DNA of 6,251 bases, from positions 1-6,251 of the forward strand of contig JACCTQ010000145.1 of the NCBI GenBank assembly GCA_013812265.1. Reading direction: 5' to 3'. The stretch comes from Actinomycetota bacterium (GTDB taxonomy: Bacteria; Actinomycetota; Thermoleophilia; Gaiellales; Gaiellaceae). The stretch's first letter is position 1. The number at the start of each line of letters is the position of its first letter. A program made the translations under genes and the position numbers. A model generated the notes under the pieces. That model was not told the DNA's origin. It saw nothing but the letters and a program-made list of their open reading frames with translations, and searched no databases. Shown here piece by piece: positions 1 to 5,739 of the stretch.

Positions 1-157
1 GAAGGTGCTGAAGACGTCCCAGTGCCACGGCTCCAAGCGACTGAGCAAGGCACCGGCCAGCCGGCGATCCTAGCCGGCCAAACCGCGTCTCATCGCCTGG
101 CAACTGGTGGCGTGCATCACCGCCCGCTCCCGTGGACGCCGGCAGCGCAGACGAAGC
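1..157. other. Intergenic stretch downstream of hisIE, no supported gene
   Basis: This stretch lies between the hisIE stop and the left window edge. I see no convincing gene. On the plus strand, frame 2 is open from the edge to a TAG at 71-73 and could be the last 23 codons of a convergent gene, but the peptide has no recognisable motif. On the minus strand a 15-codon ORF ends at the same place, and an open frame then leaves the window with a Trp-His-Trp-Asp string that I cannot assign. GC content stays high. The only structure is the short GCCGGC hairpin listed separately. Confidence 0.5.
60..78 (-). terminator. Possible weak GC hairpin after hisIE
   Basis: Two copies of the self-complementary hexamer GCCGGC (60-65 and 73-78) can form a 6-bp stem with a 7-nt loop about 80 nt past the hisIE stop. 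No T-tract follows on the minus strand, so a classical intrinsic terminator is not supported. In DNA this GC-rich such hairpins arise easily by chance. It is recorded because it is the only candidate for the operon's 3' end in the window. Confidence 0.2.
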
Positions 158-704
158 TCATGCGCTCCGAGGACGCGCTCTCTCCTGAAGCTCGCGCTCG
201 ACCGCGCCGAGGTCAAGCCCTCTGGCCGCGAGCAGCACATAGCTCGCGAACCTCAGATCGGCCAGCTCCGAGATGACTCGCTCGTCTCTCTCGGACGCGG
301 CTGCGAGTGCCGCCTCGAGCCCCTCCTCACCGACCTTGCGGGCACAGGCGCCCGGCCCCGCTTCCAGGAGTGAGGCGACGTACGAGCCCGGCGGCCGCTC
401 ACGTGCCCGCTCGCAGACGCGATGCCAGAGCCAGGGCGCGAAGCACGATTCGGAGCCCGTGTGGCACGCCGGCCCGGCCGGAACCACCCGCAGGAGGAGC
501 GCGTCGCCGTCACAGTCGTCGCGCAGCTCCTCGACGGCGAGCGTGTTCCCGGAGGTCTCGCCCTTCCGCCAGAGGCGGCCGCGCGAGCGGCTGAAGAAGT
601 GCGCCTCTCCGGTCTCGCGTGTCAGACGCTCGGCTTCGTGGTCCATCCAGGCGAGCATGAGCACCCGGCCCGTGCCGACGTCCTGGACGATTGCCGGGCG
701 CAGG

Positions 705-715
<11 letters not shown>
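158..715 (-). CDS. hisIE: HisIE: phosphoribosyl-AMP cyclohydrolase / phosphoribosyl-ATP pyrophosphatase
   Basis: Bifunctional cytosolic enzyme for the second and third steps of histidine synthesis: it removes pyrophosphate from PR-ATP and opens the adenine ring of PR-AMP. The N-terminal HisI domain (about residues 5-95) shows LMLAWM, the SRSRGRLWRKGETSGN block and DCDGD (67-71). Cys68, Cys84 and Cys91 match the zinc cysteines, with Asp69 and Asp71 in the metal motif. The C-terminal HisE domain (about 105-180) shows GSYVASLLEAGP, KVGEE (127-131) and a Glu150/Asp153 pair, as expected for an all-alpha NTP pyrophosphohydrolase. The His usual in the family's DLLYH motif is Ala157 here. At 185 residues it is short for HisIE, with little linker. 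The ATG is set by an in-frame TGA eight codons upstream. It overlaps hisF by 11 nt and is the last gene of the operon. Confidence 0.95.
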
Positions 716-1429
<714 letters not shown>

Positions 1430-1448
<19 letters not shown>

Positions 1449-1984
1449 CGCTCCAGAAAGCGGGCACCGGCCGCGCCGCTCTTCTCGGGGTGGAACTGAA
1501 CGCCTACGAAACTCCTCAGGCGCGCCTCTGCGACGACGCCCTCGGAGTGGGCGGTCGCGGCCGGGGTCAGGGCGGCGTAGGAGTGGGCGAAGTAGAAGGC
1601 GTCGCCTCCGGGCTCGACGGTGGACCAGCCGATTCGCGGCACGCGGCCGCCGCGGAGACGGACGGCCCGGCCGGGAAGGAGCCCGAGCCCCGGGACGCCG
1701 CCGTCTTCCTCCGACTCGTCCAGCGCGAGCTGGAGGCCGAGGCAGATCCCGAGCATGGGCCGGCCCAGCTGGAACCGCTCGCGCAGAGCTTCGTCCAGTC
1801 CGCGCTGACGCAAGCCGGCCATCGCGCTCGAGGCGGAGCCGACCCCGGGGAGAACGCAGAGGTCGGCGCCGAGCGGGTCGTCGACGACCTCCACGCCGAG
1901 CCGCCGGAAGGCGACGGCGACCGAACGGACGTTGCCGGCCCCGTAGTCGCAGATGGAGACTCGTTTCCTCCGCCCGGCCGTCAC
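1430..1984 (-). CDS. hisH: HisH: imidazole glycerol phosphate synthase, glutamine amidotransferase subunit
   Basis: Class I glutaminase subunit that hydrolyses glutamine and channels ammonia into HisF. The catalytic triad is visible: Cys81 in GICLGLQ, and His165 and Glu167 in VQFHPEKS. Other family blocks are the start ICDYGAGNVRSV (11-22), LPGVGS (45-50), RIGW (117-120) and YFAHSY (131-136). The 184 residues make it slightly shorter than typical HisH (about 195-210). The start is GTG at 1984-1982, which forms a 4-nt GTGA overlap with the hisCB stop. The next valine upstream of the conserved core (residue 9) is GTC, so GTG 1984 is the sensible start. It sits directly before its partner hisF. 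Confidence 0.96.
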
Positions 1985-3510
1985 AGCCGTCCCTTGGTGG
2001 ACGGAATCCCGTTTCCCTCCGCCCTCACAGCCACGCGGAGCGCGCGCCCCACGGCCTTGAACGCCGCTTCCGCGACGTGGTGGGCGTCACGCCCACTCGC
2101 CTCGACGTGCACGCCGAAGCGGCCGGCCTGCGCGAGGCTCTGGAGCATGTGGCCCGCGACCCCCGGGTCTCGTTCCAGGCGGAGCTCCGCCCAGGCGCGG
2201 CCACCGAGGTCGAGAGCGGCGCGCGCGAGGGCGTCGTCCATGGGAACGACTGCATCGCCGTAGCGCGCGATGCCGCGGCGGTCGCCGAGAGCGGCGTCGA
2301 GCGCCTCGCCGAGCGCGAGCGCCGCATCCTCGGCCGTATGGTGGTTGCCGGTCTCGAGGTCGCCGAGGCCCTCGAGCACGAGATCGAAGCCGGCGTGGAA
2401 GGCGAGTTGCTCGAGCAGGTGGTCGTAGAGGCCCGCTCCGGTGGCGACGTGGATTCGACCGGCGCCGTCGAGCGCGAGGCGGACGAGAATCCGCGTCTCG
2501 GCCGTCACACGTTGCCGCCGCACCCGCCGCGCTCCCGCGGCCGCGACCGGCGCCGGCCGCTCGAGGGCGTGGGCCAGCGCCTCGAGCAGCAGGTCGTCGT
2601 CCTCACGGTCGCGAACGCTGAAACGGATTCCGTCCGGGAAGGCGCGCACGACGACGCCGGAGCGCAACAGTGCCGCGGCCACGACGTCGGGTTCGTCGAT
2701 TGGCACGAAGAGAAAGTTCGCCCGCGAGGGAAGCGCCGCGAGGCCGAGCGTGCGCAGAGCGGACTCCACGCGCTGCCGCTCCTCGAGCATGGGCGCCACG
2801 TCGGGAGGGTCGGACAGCGCCGCCAGCGCGAGCTCTGCCGACAGCCCCGACACCGGCAGCGGCGCCTGGCGGCGGTTCAGCTCGGCGGCCGTCTGACGGT
2901 CGGCCAGGGCGTATCCGACGCGTGCCCCGGCGAGCCCGAATGCCTTCGAGAAGGTGCGCAGGACGACGACGTCCTCGTCGATCAGACCGGCCGCGGTCTC
3001 ACCGGCGTACTCGAAGTAGGCCTCGTCGACCACCAGCGGTCGGGCCTGTGGCAGCTCCCCGAGCGCCCCGGTGGGGTTGTTCGGGCGGCAGCAGAACGTG
3101 ACGGCGGGCGCCTCGTCCCCCACGTCGGCTCCGGCGAGGTTGGCCGCGATGCGGTAGAGCGGATACGTCGGCTCCTCGGCGATCGCCACCCGGTCGCCGG
3201 GTCCCGCGTAGGAGCGGGCACAGAGCAGGATGAGGTCGTCCGCACCCGCGCCGAGGACGACGTTCTCGGGCCCGACTCCGGCATAGCCGGCGATTGCGCG
3301 GACGAGCTTCGGGTAGCCGCCGTGCGCGTAGGTGTTCGCCGCGGCGAGTGCCCCCGCGATGGTCGACGGCCGCGCCGAGGCCGGCGGCAGTGGTGGGACG
3401 TTGGCGTCGAAGCGGATGATCGCGGCAGGGTCGAGACCGGCGATACCGGCGAGCTCGTCGGTCGACGGGGCCCAGGCATAGGCGCCGAAGCCGGAGGCCA
3501 GCGCTCTCAT
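1981..3510 (-). CDS. hisCB: HisC-HisB fusion: histidinol-phosphate aminotransferase / imidazoleglycerol-phosphate dehydratase
   Basis: A single 509-residue reading frame joins two enzymes. Residues 1-317 are a fold-type I PLP aminotransferase (HisC) converting imidazole-acetol phosphate to histidinol phosphate. Visible are the YPKL motif (66-69), GAGADD (87-92), NPTG (145-148), VVDEAY (160-165), TFSKAFGLAG with PLP lysine Lys189, and the C-terminal GIRFSV with Arg296. Residues 334-509 are the dehydratase (HisB), which acts just before HisC: DHLL with His364, NHHTAED with His390, His391 and Glu394, His468, and AHHVAE with His477, His478 and Glu481. These match all the manganese ligands, and STKG (504-507) ends the domain. 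The linker (318-333) is rich in Ala, Arg and Pro. Both domains are short: HisC lacks roughly 30 residues around NPTG and HisB about 9 after GGR. The start is an ATG in a 4-nt ATGA overlap with hisD. The frame is open further upstream, but only within hisD coding sequence. A sequencing indel is the main alternative. Confidence 0.9.
   Translation of the reverse strand: MRALASGFGAYAWAPSTDELAGIAGLDPAAIIRFDANVPPLPPASARPSTIAGALAAANTYAHGGYPKLVRAIAGYAGVGPENVVLGAGADDLILLCARSYAGPGDRVAIAEEPTYPLYRIAANLAGADVGDEAPAVTFCCRPNNPTGALGELPQARPLVVDEAYFEYAGETAAGLIDEDVVVLRTFSKAFGLAGARVGYALADRQTAAELNRRQAPLPVSGLSAELALAALSDPPDVAPMLEERQRVESALRTLGLAALPSRANFLFVPIDEPDVVAAALLRSGVVVRAFPDGIRFSVRDREDDDLLLEALAHALERPAPVAAAGARRVRRQRVTAETRILVRLALDGAGRIHVATGAGLYDHLLEQLAFHAGFDLVLEGLGDLETGNHHTAEDAALALGEALDAALGDRRGIARYGDAVVPMDDALARAALDLGGRAWAELRLERDPGVAGHMLQSLAQAGRFGVHVEASGRDAHHVAEAAFKAVGRALRVAVRAEGNGIPSTKGRL
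2505..2508 (-). other. Cryptic GTGA at the HisC/HisB domain boundary
   Basis: In the minus-strand reading, Val335 of the fusion is GTG (2508-2506), and an out-of-frame TGA at 2507-2505 overlaps it. This GTGA has the same geometry as the genuine hisCB/hisH junction. It sits where a free-standing HisB would begin, just before TAET. It may be the relic of an ancestral stop-start overlap or a site for internal initiation of HisB. Another in-frame GTG lies at 2523-2521. Such tetramers are common, so this is suggestive only. Confidence 0.35.
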
Positions 3511-4562
3511 CGCCGAACGGACTCCGCATGCGCCGGCATGCGCTCCACCTCTGCGAGCGCCTCGACGACCGGTCGAAGCGCCGAGAGACCGGCCGGCGTC
3601 AGGTGCTGAACGGTCAGCGGCTTGAGAAACGCCTCCAGCCCGAGCCCTCCCACCGACCGCGCCCATCCTCCCGTGGGCAGGACATGATTCGCGCCGGTCG
3701 CGTAGTCACCGGCGGCCACCGCCGACGAGAGGCCGACGAATACCGACCCTGCATTCCGGATCCGGGGCGCGAGCGCCTCCGCCTCCTCTCCGAGCAAGAC
3801 GAGGTGCTCGGGCGCCATCGCCTCGACCTTTGCGAGGGCCGCCTCGAGATTTCCGTTCGCCTCGACGAGGCGGCAGACGGTGTCTGGCCCGTGCTCGGCC
3901 TGGGCCGCAAGCTCGAGTTCCGCAATTCTGCGATCGGCGCCGGCGCCGGCAAGCACGACGACCTCGGAGGGGCCAGCCGGAAGGTCGATCGCCACGTCTC
4001 GCGAGACGAGCAGCTTGGCCTCGTTGACATGGACACTCCCCGGTCCGACGATCTTCGCCACTCGCCGGACGTAGGCGAGCCAGCCGATCGCGTGTGGGCC
4101 GCCGAGGGCCCAAACGTCGGAGAGTCCCAGCAGCTCCGCCGCAGCCGCAACGGCGCCCGACCCGTCGGGCGGGGTCACGATCACGATCTGCTCGACCCCG
4201 GCGACCTGCGCGGGGACGGCGCACATGACAAGCGTGGACACGAGCCTGCGCGGCACGTAGATCCCCACCGAGTCGAGCGGCATCCATCGCCGCTCCAGCT
4301 CCACGCCGCTGCGCATCTCGAGCCTGATGTCGGCCGGCCGCTGACACTCGTGCCAGCGGCGCACCGCCTCGGCGAGAGCGAGTAGCGCTTCGCGTGGAAT
4401 GCCGCCGTCCGCCTCGGCGCGTCGCGGCTCGACCTCGTCGAGCCTCAGTGCCCATTCCCGCACGGCTTCGTCGCCTCGCTCGCGGACGTCGTCGACGATG
4501 CTCGCGATGTCACTCGAACCGGGGCTCTCGCGCCCTGCTCCGAACGCACGAGAACCGTTCAT
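3507..4562 (-). CDS. hisD: HisD: histidinol dehydrogenase, unusually compact
   Basis: NAD-dependent zinc enzyme oxidising L-histidinol to histidine in the last two steps of the pathway. The family zinc and catalytic residues are all present: Gln221 and His224 (AAQAEH), Glu252 and His253 (APEHL), Asp286 (GDY), and His345 with Glu340 (VERMPAH). Ser199 in AGPSE matches a substrate contact. Family HisD is about 430 residues; this one is 351. The N-terminus is trimmed, the glycine-rich YVPGG loop reads YVPRRLVST (102-110), the loop before KIVGPG is shorter, and about 35 residues are missing between Arg231 and APEHL. Two positions that contact NAD in E. coli HisD differ: GGAQ is GGPH (His157) and GPGN is GPGS (Ser176). 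The ATG start overlaps the hisG stop as ATGA, and the stop overlaps hisCB the same way. The frame is intact with no sign of decay. Confidence 0.92.
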   Translation of the reverse strand: MNGSRAFGAGRESPGSSDIASIVDDVRERGDEAVREWALRLDEVEPRRAEADGGIPREALLALAEAVRRWHECQRPADIRLEMRSGVELERRWMPLDSVGIYVPRRLVSTLVMCAVPAQVAGVEQIVIVTPPDGSGAVAAAAELLGLSDVWALGGPHAIGWLAYVRRVAKIVGPGSVHVNEAKLLVSRDVAIDLPAGPSEVVVLAGAGADRRIAELELAAQAEHGPDTVCRLVEANGNLEAALAKVEAMAPEHLVLLGEEAEALAPRIRNAGSVFVGLSSAVAAGDYATGANHVLPTGGWARSVGGLGLEAFLKPLTVQHLTPAGLSALRPVVEALAEVERMPAHAESVRR

Positions 4563-5398
4563 GCGAGCATCCGCTCAACGGGGACGATCAGGATCGACGA
4601 CGCGCCCACCGCTTCGAGACGGGGAAGCAGGCGCCAGACGTCGACGGCCGGAACGAGGACGTGCAGCGCTACCATGCCCGGCTCTGCGAGCGGAATCACG
4701 CTCGGAGCACGCGAGCCCGGCACGAGCTCGGCGATAGCCTCGATCGCACCCTCGGGCGCGTTCAACATCAGGTACCGGGCGCCTCGCGCCTCGACGACGC
4801 TGCGGAGGATGCCCGCGAGCCGGCGCGCCCCGGCTGCGCCGCCCGGACGCCCCACGAGGACGGCCTGGGACGAGAAGAGAGCGCCGAGCGACCGCAGCCC
4901 GTTCGTACGCAGCGTGTTACCGCTCGAGACGAGGTCGACGATCGCGTCCGCGAGTCCCAGCCGCGGCGCGACCTCTACGGCACCTGTCACCTGTATGAGC
5001 TCGCACTCGAGGCCGATCTCGCCCAGCAACCGGCGGGCGAGCCGCGGATACACGGTAGCCACGCGCAGGCCGTCGAGACCGGCAAGGGTGCCGATGGAAG
5101 CCTCCTCCGGGACAGCGGCTTCGAGAGTGCAGCTCCCGAACCCGAGTCGGAGCAGCTCGTCGATCTTCGCCCCCCGCTCACAGACCAGGTCTGCGCCCGT
5201 GATGCCGCAATCGACGACGCCGTCCTGGACGTACTCCGGAACATCAGCTGCCCTGACGAGCAGGACGTCCACGGGCGCGTTGCGGCAGGGGAACGCGAGC
5301 GCGCGCTCACCCGGCACCTCGGGCCCGAGGCCCGCATCGGCGAGCAACGCGACCGACGGCTCGCGCAGTCGGCCCCTGGCCGGGATCGCGATCGTCAG
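4559..5398 (-). CDS. hisG: HisG: ATP phosphoribosyltransferase, long form
   Basis: First committed enzyme of histidine synthesis: it condenses ATP with PRPP to give PR-ATP and is the usual point of feedback inhibition. Read from the proposed start it has 279 residues, fitting the long HisG class with a C-terminal ACT-like regulatory domain (about 205-279, ending SSILIVPVERM), which works without HisZ. The start reads TIAIPARGRL, matching the family N-terminus. GITGADL (65-71) and DAIVDLVSSGNTLRTNGL (151-168) are the catalytic and PRPP-binding signatures. No ATG, GTG or TTG lies at the conserved N-terminus. The codon there is CTG (5398-5396), overlapping the yerC stop as CTGA. The nearest other start is TTG at 5470-5468, which would add 24 unconserved residues inside yerC. 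The stop overlaps hisD as ATGA. Identity is certain; the start codon is inferred. Confidence 0.93.
   Translation of the reverse strand: MTIAIPARGRLREPSVALLADAGLGPEVPGERALAFPCRNAPVDVLLVRAADVPEYVQDGVVDCGITGADLVCERGAKIDELLRLGFGSCTLEAAVPEEASIGTLAGLDGLRVATVYPRLARRLLGEIGLECELIQVTGAVEVAPRLGLADAIVDLVSSGNTLRTNGLRSLGALFSSQAVLVGRPGGAAGARRLAGILRSVVEARGARYLMLNAPEGAIEAIAELVPGSRAPSVIPLAEPGMVALHVLVPAVDVWRLLPRLEAVGASSILIVPVERMLA
5395..5398 (-). other. CTGA stop-start overlap deciding the hisG start
   Basis: The yerC stop TGA (5397-5395) shares two bases with a CTG (5398-5396) that sits exactly where HisG homology begins. The same 4-nt arrangement occurs at hisG/hisD (ATGA), hisD/hisCB (ATGA) and hisCB/hisH (GTGA), which supports CTG as a coupled start. 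Only a weak GAG lies just upstream. Termination-reinitiation by ribosomes leaving yerC would explain tolerance of a poor start codon. Confidence 0.6.
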
Positions 5399-5712
5399 GC
5401 GCTCGGTGCCGGCCGCCGCTTGCGCCGGTCGAGTGCCAGCCGGTAGCCGCCCTCGCCCCGGCGTAGCCAATGGGCGACGCGGGTCACCGTCGCCGTCGAT
5501 GCCTGCGCCCGCTGGGCGATCTCTAGGTATGGAAGGCCTTCTTCCAGGAGCTTCACGACCTCCCACCGGTGAGCCATCGCCTCCAGCTCCGACGGAGTGC
5601 ACAGGTCGCGGAAGAACCGTCTCGCCTCCTCGGGGCTGCGCAGGCGCACGATCGTCTCCAGCAGATCCTGGAGCTCGGGCGTCCACCAATCGCTCCGATA
5701 CGCGTCGTCCAT
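5395..5712 (-). CDS. yerC: YerC/YecD-type TrpR-family transcriptional regulator, probable histidine repressor
   Basis: Small 105-residue DNA-binding protein of the TrpR superfamily. The family core is clear: RRFFRDLCTPSELEAMAHRWEVVKLL (31-56) and then a helix-turn-helix of the form EGL-YLEIA-ASTATVTRV (about 58-79), followed by GGYRLALDR (88-96). The tail is basic (RRKRR). Family members stand beside his genes in many Gram-positive bacteria and have been predicted from comparative genomics to repress histidine synthesis. Effector and operator are not shown by the sequence itself. As first gene of the minus-strand his operon and divergent from hisA, it is well placed to regulate itself and both transcription units through the palindrome at 5721-5744. 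The ATG at 5712 gives a normal family N-terminus. Its stop overlaps the proposed hisG start. No tryptophan-synthesis gene is in view, so histidine rather than tryptophan is the likelier signal. Confidence 0.88.
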   Translation of the reverse strand: MDDAYRSDWWTPELQDLLETIVRLRSPEEARRFFRDLCTPSELEAMAHRWEVVKLLEEGLPYLEIAQRAQASTATVTRVAHWLRRGEGGYRLALDRRKRRPAPSA

Positions 5713-5723
5713 TCTCTGTCAGC

Positions 5724-5732
5724 ATAGTATCA
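5724..5732 (-). promoter_or_regulatory. Candidate extended -10 promoter for the yerC-his operon
   Basis: Read on the minus strand, TG (5732-5731), one spacer base and TACTAT (5729-5724) form an extended -10 with a 4 of 6 hexamer. The predicted start near 5717 leaves only about five leader bases before the yerC ATG, so this message would be nearly leaderless too. No convincing -35 is seen. The element overlaps the hisA -10 on the opposite strand, so polymerase could probably not occupy both at once. Confidence 0.45.
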
Positions 5733-5733
5733 T
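5728..5733 (+). promoter_or_regulatory. Candidate -10 element for hisA (leaderless)
   Basis: TATCAT matches five of six bases of the bacterial -10 consensus. It ends 6 nt before the hisA ATG at 5740, so transcription would be expected to begin at or next to the start codon. No Shine-Dalgarno sequence precedes that ATG, which agrees with a leaderless message. No good -35 box is visible. The element lies inside the palindrome. Confidence 0.5.
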
Positions 5734-5739
5734 GGTAAC

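Noticed and set aside
1..85. Minus-strand open frame leaving the window with a Trp-His-Trp-Asp string, possibly a replication or mobile-element protein
   Set aside because: Only about two dozen residues are visible, with no start and no firm motif, so a call would be guesswork.
22..276. 84-codon plus-strand ORF at the left end
   Set aside because: It runs into the antisense of hisIE and has no recognisable features or ribosome site.
2077..3609. 510-codon plus-strand ORF opposite hisCB
   Set aside because: It is antisense to a protein with clear catalytic motifs. Long antisense frames are expected in DNA with GC-rich third codon positions, and the peptide is Arg/Gly/Val-rich without family signatures.
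1981..3666. HisC-HisB extended by 52 residues upstream to 3666
   Set aside because: The extension lies inside the hisD 3' end in another frame and is unlike HisC. The ATG at 3510 in an ATGA overlap fits both the family and the operon.
3528..4385. 285-codon plus-strand ORF opposite hisD
   Set aside because: It is antisense to HisD, whose zinc and catalytic residues are all readable on the other strand.
4394..5738. Long plus-strand ORFs opposite hisG and yerC (4394-5446 and 4674-5738)
   Set aside because: They lie antisense to well-recognised genes and have low-complexity Arg/Ser/Pro-rich translations with no motif.
5713..5739. T-box, histidine leader peptide or attenuator before the operon
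   Set aside because: Only 27 bp separate yerC from hisA, and the predicted leader is about five bases, too short for any such element.
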